Assembly (NCBI RefSeq): GCF_003002065.1
Contig: NZ_PVZG01000010.1
Location: 248,001 to 312,000, forward strand
Origin: Pseudosporangium ferrugineum
Lineage (GTDB): Bacteria > Actinomycetota > Actinomycetes > Mycobacteriales > Micromonosporaceae
Length of the DNA stretch: 64,000 nt
Direction: 5' to 3'
Shown here: in pieces, positions 9,245 through 17,675 of the stretch
Layout: the number at the start of each line of letters is the position of its first letter
Position numbering within the stretch: the stretch's first letter is position 1
Position numbers and translations under genes: made by a program
Notes under the pieces: generated by a model
What the model was told of the DNA's origin: nothing
What the model saw: only the letters and a program-made list of their open reading frames with translations
The model's database searches: none

Positions 9245-9975
9245 GGGACCTCGCCGTGGTGGTTCCCGCGTACAACGAGGCCCGGCTGCTGCCCGGTGCG
9301 CTCGCCGCGCTGGCCGCGCAGACCGACCGGGAGTTCACCCTGGTCGTCGTGGACAACGCGTCGACGGACGGCACCGCCGAGGTGGCCGCCGGCTTCCCCG
9401 GCGACGTCGTGGTGGTCGCCGAGCCCGCGCCGGGCGCGGGGACGGCCGCCGACACCGGGTTCCGGTACGCGATCCGGCACGGCGCGACGAAGCTGCTGCG
9501 TACGGATGCGGACTGCCTTCCCGCACCCGGCTGGGTCGCCACCGGCCGGTCCCTGCTCGACCGGGCGGAGCTGGTGTGCGGCCGCAGCGTCCCGCGCCGC
9601 GACGAGGAGCCGACCTGGGCGCAGCGCCGGATCTACCCGGCGGTGGTGCGTCTCGCCGCCCGGATCGGCCGGTGGCAGCACCGGTCGGCGTCCGCCCGAG
9701 CGCCGTTCGTGCTGGTCCACGGCCACAATCTGGCCATCACCGCCGACCTGTACGAGCGCTGCGGCGGCACGCCCCGGGAGGCCCTGGAGGACGGCTCCGA
9801 GGACGTGACGCTGCTCAACCGGGCGCGGCAGCACAGCGACCGCATCGTGCGGTCCGAGGAGCTGGTGGTGGAGACGAGCCTGCGCCGGCTGCGCGGCTGG
9901 GGACCACGCCGGACGCTGCTGTGGCACTGGGACCGGCGCTACCGGCCCGCCGGCGACGCGGTGCACGTGCGATGA
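9241..9975 (+). CDS. Family 2 glycosyltransferase (operon copy 2)
   Basis: A 244-residue soluble GT-A enzyme paralogous to the one at 7062. It has VVVPAYNEARLLPG, VVDNASTDGT, the metal motif RTDADCLPAPGW and the region HGHNLAITADLYERCGG. The ATG at 9241 overlaps the ligase stop by four bases. The two copies keep the same blocks but differ at many positions, so they are an old duplication with probably different donors or acceptors rather than a recent copy. It lacks membrane segments. Substrate is unknown; the operon suggests it modifies the same lipid-like product as copy 1. Confidence 0.85.
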   Translation: MRDLAVVVPAYNEARLLPGALAALAAQTDREFTLVVVDNASTDGTAEVAAGFPGDVVVVAEPAPGAGTAADTGFRYAIRHGATKLLRTDADCLPAPGWVATGRSLLDRAELVCGRSVPRRDEEPTWAQRRIYPAVVRLAARIGRWQHRSASARAPFVLVHGHNLAITADLYERCGGTPREALEDGSEDVTLLNRARQHSDRIVRSEELVVETSLRRLRGWGPRRTLLWHWDRRYRPAGDAVHVR

Positions 9976-11045
9976 GGGCACGCACCCGCGACCGCCGCGT
10001 CTACCTGGGCAGCCACCCGGTGCTGTTCGCGCTCCTCGCCGCCACCCGCCGGCGCCCCGTCGTCCGGCTCGGCCGCACGCTGCTCGTGCACGACCGGGAG
10101 GCGTTCGTCGCCGGGCTGACCCGGATCCCGCTCGACCGCACCGCGGCCGGCACCACGGGCGGGGCGGCCGGGCGGCTGGCCGGCGGCGGCCTGCTCTTCG
10201 ACCAGCAGGGCGACGGCCACCGCCACGCCCGCCGGGACGCCGCGGAGGCGCTCGGCGCGGCGGGGGTGGCCCGGCTGCGCCCGGTCTGGACGGACCTGCT
10301 GGAGCGCGGCCTGAAGCCGCTGGCCGGCGGCGACCCGGTCGATCTCGTCCCGCTGGCGGCCGAGCTGGCCGGGACCACCGCCGCCGCCCTGCTCGGCGTG
10401 GACGTGGACGGGGTCGCGCTGGCCGCCGCGGCGCGCGACGCGGCGGCAGCCGCCGCCCGTGATCACCTGCCCGGCCTGCCCCGCCCCGGCGCCGGGCGCG
10501 CGGCCCGCGAGGCGACCGGGCGGCTGGCCGCGCTGCTGGCACCGGCCGGGCCGGACCGCCTCCCGCTGGCCACGATGCTGGCGGTGGCTGCGATCACGAC
10601 CACGGTCGCCGCGGTGCCGCGGGCCGCGGCGTGGGCCTGCGACGCGGACCTCTGGGCGTACGCGGACAGCCCCGCCCTCGCCGACGAGCTGCTGCGGGTC
10701 ACCGCGCCCACGCCCCTGCTGCCCCGGGTCGCGGCGGACGCCGGGGAGCTGCCGGTGCCCGGCGGGTGCCCGGTGCGCGGCGGCGACCGGATGCTGCTCG
10801 TCGCCCGGCACGTGCTCGACGCCCATCACCTCGATCCGGATCCGGCGCGGCCGGTGAGCGCCCGGATCGCCCAACTCGCCTTCGGCACCGGGCCGCACGC
10901 CTGCCCCGGCGCCCGGCTGGCGCGGACGCAGCTCGGCGACGTGCTGCGGGCGCTGGCGCCGTACCGGCCGGTGGTGGTGCGGGCCCGGGTGGACCGGCGC
11001 TCGGCCCTGCCGTCGTGGCGCTCGCTGGTGGTGCGGCCGTCATGA
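9972..11045 (+). CDS. Short cytochrome P450 with non-canonical I-helix
   Basis: A 357-residue cytochrome P450. The haem loop is FGTGPHACPGARLA with axial Cys311, the ExxR pair is Glu239-Arg242 in DELLRVTAP, and a C-helix His-Arg pair lies in GHRHARRDA (residues 82-90). The usual oxygen-activating I-helix signature (A/G-Gx-D/E-T-T) reads AAITTT around residues 206-211, so the acid is missing and only threonines remain. The protein is about 40 residues shorter than common bacterial P450s. It may hydroxylate the operon product to make a sugar acceptor, or act as a peroxide-using or otherwise altered P450; both ideas are inference. ATGA overlap with the previous gene fixes the start. Redox partners are not encoded nearby. 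Confidence 0.85.
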   Translation: MRARTRDRRVYLGSHPVLFALLAATRRRPVVRLGRTLLVHDREAFVAGLTRIPLDRTAAGTTGGAAGRLAGGGLLFDQQGDGHRHARRDAAEALGAAGVARLRPVWTDLLERGLKPLAGGDPVDLVPLAAELAGTTAAALLGVDVDGVALAAAARDAAAAAARDHLPGLPRPGAGRAAREATGRLAALLAPAGPDRLPLATMLAVAAITTTVAAVPRAAAWACDADLWAYADSPALADELLRVTAPTPLLPRVAADAGELPVPGGCPVRGGDRMLLVARHVLDAHHLDPDPARPVSARIAQLAFGTGPHACPGARLARTQLGDVLRALAPYRPVVVRARVDRRSALPSWRSLVVRPS

Positions 11046-11887
11046 GGCTCGCCGTGACCGGTGCCTCCGGCTTCTGCGGTACGGCCGTGGCCCGCCTCGC
11101 CGCGGCAGCCGGGCACGACGTGGTGTGCGTGGGCCGCCGCCCCGGGCCGGTCGGCGGGTACGTCCGGTGGGACGCCGCCCGCGAGGTGCCCGGCCTGGCC
11201 GGCGCGGACGCGGTGGTGCACCTCGCCGCCGCCGTCGGGGATCCCGCGCCGGGGCGGCGGGCCGAGGCGGCGTACCGGGCGGTGAACGTGGACGGCACCG
11301 CCCGGCTGCTCGAGGCCGCCCGGGGACGGCCCGTCGTGTGGGTGAGCAGCGCCAGCGTGTACCGCCCGGGGCCGTACGGGGGCCCGGTGGGCGAGGACAG
11401 TCCCGCGGATCGGCAGCGCAGCGCGTACGGACGCACCAAGGCCGCCGGTGAACGGCTGGCGCTCGCGGCGGGCGCGGTGGCCCTGCGGCCGCGGGCCGTC
11501 TACGGCGACGGCGACCGGCATCTGCTGCCGCGCCTGCGCCGGGTGGTCCGGGGCGGGCGGGCGTGGCTGCCCGGCCCGGACGTGGCGATGAGCCTGACGG
11601 CGGTGGAGAACCTGGCGGCGGCCTGCCTCGCGGCGGTGACCTGGCCGGCCGGGGCCTACAACATCGCGGACGCGCGCCCCTACCGGCGCGACGAGGTGCT
11701 GGGCCGGGTGCTGGGCGTGCCGGTCCGGCACGTTCCCGTGGGCCTGGTCCGGGGCCTCGCCGCGGCGGTGCCGTCGCTGACCCGGTACGCGGTCGACCAG
11801 CTCACCGACGGCATGGTGCTGGACCTGTCCCGGGCGTACGGCCAGGGTTACCGCCCGGAGCGGGACCTGACCGACTACCTGGTGTAG
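11042..11887 (+). CDS. NAD(P)-dependent epimerase/dehydrogenase, OleD-like
   Basis: A 281-residue extended short-chain dehydrogenase, last gene of the operon. The Rossmann motif is TGASGFCG at residues 6-13 (form GxxGxxG). The catalytic tyrosine and lysine are Tyr129 and Lys133 in YGRTK, and WVSSASVY supplies the serine. In the Ole pathway a protein of this family (OleD) reduces the 2-alkyl-3-keto acid made by OleA to the beta-hydroxy acid used by OleC, which fits this operon. A sugar-nucleotide epimerase serving the two glycosyltransferases is the main alternative, because the family also contains those. ATG 11042 overlaps the P450 stop. Its last 13 bases overlap the end of the convergent lipoprotein gene. 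Confidence 0.85.
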   Translation: MRLAVTGASGFCGTAVARLAAAAGHDVVCVGRRPGPVGGYVRWDAAREVPGLAGADAVVHLAAAVGDPAPGRRAEAAYRAVNVDGTARLLEAARGRPVVWVSSASVYRPGPYGGPVGEDSPADRQRSAYGRTKAAGERLALAAGAVALRPRAVYGDGDRHLLPRLRRVVRGGRAWLPGPDVAMSLTAVENLAAACLAAVTWPAGAYNIADARPYRRDEVLGRVLGVPVRHVPVGLVRGLAAAVPSLTRYAVDQLTDGMVLDLSRAYGQGYRPERDLTDYLV

Positions 11888-12483
11888 ATGACGTGTGAGC
11901 GCAGCAGCGTGCCGGCGTGGGTGCCGTCACCGCTGCGCCGGGTCACGACCGCGTCCAGCGAGAACACGTACCCGGTCTTCCGGTCCAGGTTCCTGATCGT
12001 GGCGGTCATCGGGCCGCACGCCGTCCTCGGCTTGATCCGGATCCACCCGATGTCGCGCTGGTTGCCGACCTTCAGGTCGTGGCTGATCGCGGTCAGGCGG
12101 TACTCGACCAGGTTGTAGCCGCCGACGTTGTACCAGCTCGCCGTGGCGCTGGTGGTGCCCGGCGTCACGGCCAGCGCCCCGACCCGGGAGAAGTGCACGG
12201 TGTCCGGCGCGCACGTCGGGGTGGGCGTGGTCGGCTGCGGGGTCTTCAGCGGCAGGAAGCCGGTCGCGGCGGGAGTCGGGTACGGCGGGATGCCGCTGCT
12301 CGGCGTCGGCGAGGGGGTGGGGCTGCCCCGCTCCACCACGAGCCAGGAGTTGCCGCCGCCGGCACCCGCGCCGGCGGCTCCCGAGGACGGCGAGGCGCCC
12401 GTGGTGGCGGACCCGCCGAGGCCGCCGCAGCCGGTCAGCAGGAGGGGGGCGAGGACCAGCAGCCACCGGCGACGGTGCTTCAT
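11875..12483 (-). CDS. Putative lipoprotein with fibronectin III-like C-terminus
   Basis: A 202-residue exported lipoprotein. The N-terminus has a basic start, a hydrophobic stretch and the lipobox LLTGC at residues 15-19. A low-complexity Gly/Ala then Pro/Thr/Ser linker (about residues 25-90) leads to a beta-rich C-terminal domain with segments such as ATASWYNVGGYNLVEYRL and ATIRNLDRKTGYVFSL that look like a fibronectin type III fold. It probably sits on the outer face of the membrane with the domain exposed. It converges on the six-gene operon with a 13-base overlap. No enzymatic motif is visible; the fold call is by eye. Confidence 0.75.
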   Translation of the reverse strand: MKHRRRWLLVLAPLLLTGCGGLGGSATTGASPSSGAAGAGAGGGNSWLVVERGSPTPSPTPSSGIPPYPTPAATGFLPLKTPQPTTPTPTCAPDTVHFSRVGALAVTPGTTSATASWYNVGGYNLVEYRLTAISHDLKVGNQRDIGWIRIKPRTACGPMTATIRNLDRKTGYVFSLDAVVTRRSGDGTHAGTLLRSHVIYTR

Positions 12484-12551
12484 GCGGTCCTCCCTCCGTG
12501 CGAGTGTGCCGGGCCGTTACCCGAGACACATCGACAGCGGCGAGCGGAACT

Positions 12552-13241
12552 TTAGGGGCGTCCGTACAGCTCACGCGTGCGCCGGGCGAGGTCCTTGGTG
12601 GCGCTGGAGTTGACCCAGGTGCCCAGGACCACCGCGGCGCCCGGGATCATCTTGGCGAACATCCGCTTGGCCGCGCGTACGCCCGCCATCTGCGCGAGTT
12701 TGACGCCCAGCTTGAGCATCACGCCGCTGAGCGGCCGGTCGGCGGAGTCGGCGAAGAGCCGGCTGGCCCGCTCGCGCCCGGCGGCGACGCCCAGCGCCAC
12801 CCGGGCGGTCTCCGCCAGCTTGTGCACCTTCTGCAGCACGAGGAGGTCGGTCGCGCGGTCCGGGCTGGTCGTGTCGACGCCGTACGCCGCGGCGATGTGC
12901 AGCACCATGCGGGACTGGGTCCAGGCCAGCACGCCGACGTCGACGACGGCGCCGGGCAGCCCGGTGGCGCCGGAGACCGCCCCGGAGAGCCGGGCGTGGT
13001 TGATGAAGCGCTTGACGGCCTGGTCGGCGAGGGCGTCGGCGGTGATGCCGGGGTGCTGCTCCCGGGCGTGCTCCGCCCAGTCCCGCGCCTGGGGGCCGAG
13101 CCGGCGCACGGCCTCGAGGGCGAGGTGTTCCGGGGCGTACTGCGGGTCGGCCTTCATCCGGGCCCAGAGGGTTCCCGGAGGGCCCGCATCCTCGGACGCC
13201 GGCGGTGACGGGGGTGACGGAGGTGCGGCGGATTCACTCAC
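12552..13241 (-). CDS. EcsC-family protein
   Basis: A 229-residue protein with a Pro/Ser-rich first 25 residues followed by an EcsC-type region: GATGLPGAVVDVGVLAWTQ, then HIAAAYGVDT and a helical, Ala-rich C-terminal half. EcsC is named from a Bacillus gene next to an ABC transporter, but its biochemical role is not established. Hydrophobic stretches around residues 90-110 and 200-215 suggest membrane association. It is transcribed away from the GGDEF-EAL gene, with 189 bases between the two starts. The neighbours give no clear functional hint. Confidence 0.75.
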   Translation of the reverse strand: MSESAAPPSPPSPPASEDAGPPGTLWARMKADPQYAPEHLALEAVRRLGPQARDWAEHAREQHPGITADALADQAVKRFINHARLSGAVSGATGLPGAVVDVGVLAWTQSRMVLHIAAAYGVDTTSPDRATDLLVLQKVHKLAETARVALGVAAGRERASRLFADSADRPLSGVMLKLGVKLAQMAGVRAAKRMFAKMIPGAAVVLGTWVNSSATKDLARRTRELYGRP

Positions 13242-13363
13242 CAGTTCGCTCCAGGGGAGGAGGGGGTTCCCATTGTGCCTTGCAGATGCACGTGCATGAC
13301 AGGTCTGGGGAAGATCCCACGCTCCGCAGCCACGTGGTTACGCGTACCCGGCACCCGTTCTGC

Positions 13364-13390
13364 TCAATCGCCTCGCAGTCCGACCGATCA
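13364..13390 (+). promoter_or_regulatory. Candidate FliA/WhiG-type promoter
   Basis: CTCA (13364-13367), a 16-base spacer and CCGATCA (13384-13390), 40 bases before the ATG of the GGDEF-EAL gene. It resembles the WhiG/FliA -10 type (GCCGATAA). Similar elements precede the two chemoreceptor genes. CCGAT is common by chance in such GC-rich DNA, so this is suggestive only. Confidence 0.4.
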
Positions 13391-13430
13391 GATAACCCGG
13401 AAGCTCGGTTCTCCAGGAGGGCAACGCCGG

Positions 13431-15785
13431 ATGACGGTCGACGAACGGCAGGTGGAGCGGCTGCGCCCGACTCCGATGCTGCTGACGGCGGCCGCGGTTC
13501 TCGCCGCCTCTGTCGTCCTGTTCACCGTCAACTACGCGGAGCAGCGTACCCAGGTCGTCTGGGGCTGGATGCCGGCCATGGTGGGCACCGCGGTGGCCGG
13601 CTGGGAGTGCTGGCGTACCGCCTCGGTCCCGGATCTCGACCGGGTCACCGCGCGGGTCTGGCGCTCCTTCGCCGGCGCCAGCGTCATCCTCGTCCTGGCG
13701 ATCACCGGCGACGCCCGCCACTACGTGCTCGACCCCGGGGCGCTCGGTCAGGACCACGACCTGCCCACCTCGATCGCGTACGGCGCGGCGGTGCTGCTCC
13801 TGCTCTGGGCGCTGCTGCGGCTCCCGATGAGCGGCTACCAGCGCGACCGGCTCATGCTGCGCTTCGTCCTGGACTCCGCCACGGTGACCATCACGCTCGG
13901 CGTCTTCTCGTGGTACCTGATCACCGAGGTGCTCGACGCCTGGCAGGCGGGCAGCACCCGGGCCGTGCCGATGCTGATCCTGACCGGCATGGGGCTCGTC
14001 GCCGCGCTCGCCTTCGTCAAGGTGGCGGTCAGCGGCTTCGGCGGCCTGGACCGGGTCGCGCTGCGCCTGCTCGCGCTCGCGGCGGCGATCGGCGCGGCCG
14101 GCGGCGGCCTGGTCCCGCTCTTCCTCACGCTGCACCCGGGCCTGAGCGGCTCGATGGTGTTCATCCCGGCCGCGATGCTGTGCGTCGCCCTCGCCGCGGA
14201 CCGGCAGCGCCGGGCCGCCCGCGTGGAGCTCCCGCCGCGGCGTCCCCGCTCGTTCAACGCCGTGCCGTACCTCGCCGTCGCCGCCACCGACGGCCTGCTC
14301 CTGTTCGTCGCCGGCATGGCGGGCGCGGTCGTGCTGACCGTGGCCCTCGCCGCGGTCGTCCTCACCGTGCTCGTGGTGGCGCGCCAGATCAGCGCGCTGT
14401 CGGAGAACGGGCGCCTGCTGCGCCGGGTCGACGCCAACCTGCTCGAGCTGAACAGCTACCAGGATCAGCTGACCCACCGCGCCACCCACGACGACCTGAC
14501 CGACCTGGCCAACCGCTCCCTGTTCGAGCAGCAGACGAGCGAGGCGCTCGCCCGGGTGAGCGGCCCGGACGGCGACGCGCCGGAGACGCTCAGCCTGGCC
14601 CTGATCGACCTCGACGACTTCAAGGCCATCAACGACCGGCTCGGCCACGCCGTCGGCGACGCGCTGCTGGTGGTGGTCGCCGACCGGCTGCGCGAGGCGG
14701 TACGCGCCGACGACATCGTGGCCCGCCTCGGCGGCGACGAGTTCGGCCTGCTGCTGAACGGGCTGCGCAGCGACGAGGCCACCGAGGTGCTGGACCGCAT
14801 CGCGGAGTCGCTGACCCGCCCGGTGCACGCGCTGGGCTACGACCTGCTCGTCAAGGCCAGCATCGGCCTGGCCGAGGTGTGGCCGGAGGCCAGCCCGCAG
14901 GAGCTGCTGCGCCGCGCCGACCTGGCGATGTACGCCGCCAAGGAGCGCGGCAAGGGCCGGCACGCCGTCTACGACGCCCGGCTCGAACAGGACCAGGCCG
15001 CCGACGCCCAGCTCGGCGCCGAGCTGCGCCGGGCCCTCGACCACGGCGACTTCACCCTGGTCTACCAGCCGATCGTGGCGCTGCCCGACGGCCGGTGGAC
15101 CTCGCTGGAGACGCTGGTCCGCTGGAAACACGCCGAGCGCGGCTTCATCGGCCCCGACGTGTTCATCCCGATCGCCGAGCGCACCGGCCTCATCGTGCCG
15201 CTGGGCGACTGGATCCTGCGGACCGCGCTGCGGCAGGCGGCCGACTGGCAGGAACGCTTCGGTACGGCCGCACCCGGCGAGATCGGCGTCAACGTCTCGG
15301 CGCGCCAGCTGCGCGAGCCGGGCTTCGCCGCCGACGTGCGCGCGGCCCTCGCCGACTCCGGGTTCGACCCGGAGAAGCTCGTCGTGGAGGTCACCGAGAC
15401 CGCGGTCTTCGACGGCGGCGTGGCCCTGGACACCCTGCAGAACCTCGTGACGCTGGGCGTGAAGGTGGCGCTGGACGACTTCGGCACCGGGCACTCGTCG
15501 CTGGGCCTGCTGCGTACCTGCCCGGCGGACACGCTGAAGGTCGACAAGTCGTTCGTCGACGGCATCGGCGGCCGCTCGGAGGAGGCGGTGATCGCCACCG
15601 CGATGATCCAGATCACCAACGGGCTGCACCTGCAGGCCATCGCCGAGGGCGTCGAGACGGCCGAGCAGGCGGAGACGTTGTACCGGCTCGGTTACCGCTT
15701 CGCGCAGGGCTACCACTTCTCCCGGCCGCTGTCGGCGGAGCAGGTGGACGAACAGCTGCGGGCCCACCGGCCGCTGACCGTCTGA
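13431..15785 (+). CDS. Membrane GGDEF-EAL cyclic-di-GMP enzyme
   Basis: A 784-residue protein. The first 320 residues hold about nine or ten hydrophobic helices with no recognisable ligand domain. A GGDEF domain follows, with intact LGGDEFG at about residues 433-439 and an inhibitory-site motif RADD five residues before it. The C-terminal EAL domain has ETLVRW in place of EAL (near residue 560), but keeps NVSA, EVTET, DDFGTGHSSL, LKVDKSF and AIAEGVET, so hydrolysis is probably retained. It should both make and break cyclic di-GMP in response to a membrane signal. ATG 13431 is preceded by AGGAGG with a ten-base gap; the frame is open further upstream but without a better start. It stands before two chemoreceptor genes. 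Confidence 0.93.
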   Translation: MTVDERQVERLRPTPMLLTAAAVLAASVVLFTVNYAEQRTQVVWGWMPAMVGTAVAGWECWRTASVPDLDRVTARVWRSFAGASVILVLAITGDARHYVLDPGALGQDHDLPTSIAYGAAVLLLLWALLRLPMSGYQRDRLMLRFVLDSATVTITLGVFSWYLITEVLDAWQAGSTRAVPMLILTGMGLVAALAFVKVAVSGFGGLDRVALRLLALAAAIGAAGGGLVPLFLTLHPGLSGSMVFIPAAMLCVALAADRQRRAARVELPPRRPRSFNAVPYLAVAATDGLLLFVAGMAGAVVLTVALAAVVLTVLVVARQISALSENGRLLRRVDANLLELNSYQDQLTHRATHDDLTDLANRSLFEQQTSEALARVSGPDGDAPETLSLALIDLDDFKAINDRLGHAVGDALLVVVADRLREAVRADDIVARLGGDEFGLLLNGLRSDEATEVLDRIAESLTRPVHALGYDLLVKASIGLAEVWPEASPQELLRRADLAMYAAKERGKGRHAVYDARLEQDQAADAQLGAELRRALDHGDFTLVYQPIVALPDGRWTSLETLVRWKHAERGFIGPDVFIPIAERTGLIVPLGDWILRTALRQAADWQERFGTAAPGEIGVNVSARQLREPGFAADVRAALADSGFDPEKLVVEVTETAVFDGGVALDTLQNLVTLGVKVALDDFGTGHSSLGLLRTCPADTLKVDKSFVDGIGGRSEEAVIATAMIQITNGLHLQAIAEGVETAEQAETLYRLGYRFAQGYHFSRPLSAEQVDEQLRAHRPLTV

Positions 15786-15808
15786 GAAGGCGATCTGGGC
15801 CATATAAC

Positions 15809-15836
15809 CTCAGTGGAACCGAGCCGCACCCGATAG
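15809..15836 (+). promoter_or_regulatory. Candidate FliA/WhiG-type promoter
   Basis: CTCA (15809-15812), a 17-base spacer and CCGATAG (15830-15836), 54 bases before the chemoreceptor ATG. It is the best match in the window to a WhiG/FliA -10 element, and chemoreceptor genes are the expected targets of such sigma factors. Confidence 0.5.
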
Positions 15837-15890
15837 TGAGGGCCAGGGGCGATAAGGCCCGAGCCGGAACTACCGCGAGGTCACCACCAG

Positions 15891-17513
15891 ATGCCTTCCG
15901 TCAAGAACGTCCTGTCCTTCCGCCGGCCCGCCTTTCGCAACCCCGCCCAGGCCTGGCTCGCCGACCGGTCGCTCAACACGAAGATCATGCTGATCGTGGC
16001 CACGCTGACCCTGGTCGCCGCGACCGTGGGACTGGTGGCGCTGGCCCGCCTGTCGCAGGTGAACTCCGTCGGCCAGCAGCTCTACAGCAAGAGCGTCGTC
16101 GCGTCGCAGCAGCTCGGCCTGATCACCTCCGACGTCGGCACGATCCACGCCCAGGTGCTCTCGTACGGCCAGTCGCCGACGCCGGAGATCGCGGCGAGTA
16201 TCAAGCTGCTGGACGCGAAGGTCGACGCCGACAACGCCGCGTACCGGGCCAACACGGTGAACCCCAAGCTGATGGACCAGGCGATCTACCTCTGGGGCAA
16301 GTACCGGGAAGCGCGCAACGGGTTCATGAAGGAGGCGGAGGCCGGCAACGCGGCGAAGACGCTCATCGCCCGCGACGTCCTGGTGCAACCGGCGATCATC
16401 CGCGCCAAGGCCAACCTCGAGCAGCTCGCCCTGCAGGAGGACGCGGAAGCCAAGAAGGCGGTCGCCTCGGCGGCCTCGTCCTACCGGTCGGCGCGGACCT
16501 TCGTGATCGTCGTCCTGGTCGCCGGCCTGGTGATCGCCACCCTGCTGGCCCTGACCGTGGCCCGCGGCATCATCACCCGGATCAAGGGCCTGTCCGCGGT
16601 GATCGACAGCATCGCCGCCGGCGACCTGACCGGCCGGGCGGACGTCACGGCGAAGGACGAGATCGGCCGGATGGCCAAGCAGCTCGACCGCGCCACCGGC
16701 ACGCTGCGCGAGACGATCTCGCGGATCACCGGCAGCAGCCACACCCTGGCCGGGTCCGCCCAGGAGATGGCCCAGGTGAGCAGCCGCATCGCGGTCAACG
16801 CCGAGCAGACCAGCTCCCGCGCCGGCCTGGTCTCGGACGCCGCCGGTACGGTCAGCAGCAACGTCGACACGGTCGCCGCCGCCAGCGAGCAGATGACCGC
16901 GTCCATCCGGGAGATCGCCACCAGCGCCGCCGACGCCGCCGGCGTGGCCCGCGGCGCCGTCGCGGTCGCCCAGTCCGCCAACACGACGGTCGCCAAGCTG
17001 GGCACGTCGTCCGCCGAGGTCGGCAACATCGTCAAGGTGATCACCTCGATCGCCGAGCAGACGAACCTGCTCGCCCTCAACGCCACCATCGAGGCCGCCC
17101 GCGCCGGCGAGATGGGCAAGGGCTTCGCCGTGGTCGCCAGCGAGGTCAAGGACCTGGCCCAGGAGACCGCGAAGGCGACCGAGGAGATCTCCAGCCGGAT
17201 CCAGGCCATCCAGACGGACACCTCGGCGGCCGTCGACGCGATCGGGGAGATCGCCGCGGTCATCGAGCGGATCAACTCGTACTCGGACACCATCGCCTCG
17301 GCCGTCGAGGAGCAGACCGCCACGACCAGCGAGATCGGGCGCAGCGTCGCCGAGGCGGCGGGCGGCTCCACCGAGATCGCCCGCACCATCTCCGGGGTGG
17401 CCGAGGCCGCGCAGAGCACGAACCAGGGCGTGACCGAGTCCCGGCGTACGGCCGAGGAGCTGGCCCGGCTCGCCGAGGAGCTCCAGTCGCTCGTCGGGCA
17501 GTTCCGGGTCTGA
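15891..17513 (+). CDS. Methyl-accepting chemotaxis protein (transmembrane)
   Basis: A 540-residue chemoreceptor. A cytoplasmic start of about 30 residues leads to TM1 (about 31-53), an outside four-helix-bundle sensor (about 54-200), TM2 (about 203-225), a HAMP domain containing DSIAAGDLTGRADV, and a signalling domain whose hairpin tip reads EQTNLLALNATIEAARAG and GKGFAVVASEVKDLA. The sensor has no PAS or Cache signature, so the ligand is unknown. It would signal through CheW and CheA to the flagellar motor, whose genes are outside this window. ATG 15891 has GAGGTC upstream. A strong stem-loop follows the stop codon. Confidence 0.96.
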   Translation: MPSVKNVLSFRRPAFRNPAQAWLADRSLNTKIMLIVATLTLVAATVGLVALARLSQVNSVGQQLYSKSVVASQQLGLITSDVGTIHAQVLSYGQSPTPEIAASIKLLDAKVDADNAAYRANTVNPKLMDQAIYLWGKYREARNGFMKEAEAGNAAKTLIARDVLVQPAIIRAKANLEQLALQEDAEAKKAVASAASSYRSARTFVIVVLVAGLVIATLLALTVARGIITRIKGLSAVIDSIAAGDLTGRADVTAKDEIGRMAKQLDRATGTLRETISRITGSSHTLAGSAQEMAQVSSRIAVNAEQTSSRAGLVSDAAGTVSSNVDTVAAASEQMTASIREIATSAADAAGVARGAVAVAQSANTTVAKLGTSSAEVGNIVKVITSIAEQTNLLALNATIEAARAGEMGKGFAVVASEVKDLAQETAKATEEISSRIQAIQTDTSAAVDAIGEIAAVIERINSYSDTIASAVEEQTATTSEIGRSVAEAAGGSTEIARTISGVAEAAQSTNQGVTESRRTAEELARLAEELQSLVGQFRV

Positions 17514-17529
17514 GCACCCCCGTTCCGGC

Positions 17530-17558
17530 ACGCCGCGGCCCGCACCGGGCCGCGGCGT
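17530..17558 (+). terminator. Stem-loop terminator after the chemoreceptor gene
   Basis: ACGCCGCGGCCC (17530-17541) pairs perfectly with GGGCCGCGGCGT (17547-17558) around a five-base loop, 17 bases after the chemoreceptor stop. No T-tract follows, as is usual for actinobacterial terminators. Confidence 0.65.
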
Positions 17559-17675
17559 CCGGCGTGCTGCGGGCGTACGGAAAGATCATGAAGGCCGGGA
17601 ATGGACCCGGACGGACGGTTGTTGTTATCCGATTGCCCCGCCATTGCGGGCGTTCGTTTCGAGGAGGTCCGCAGC

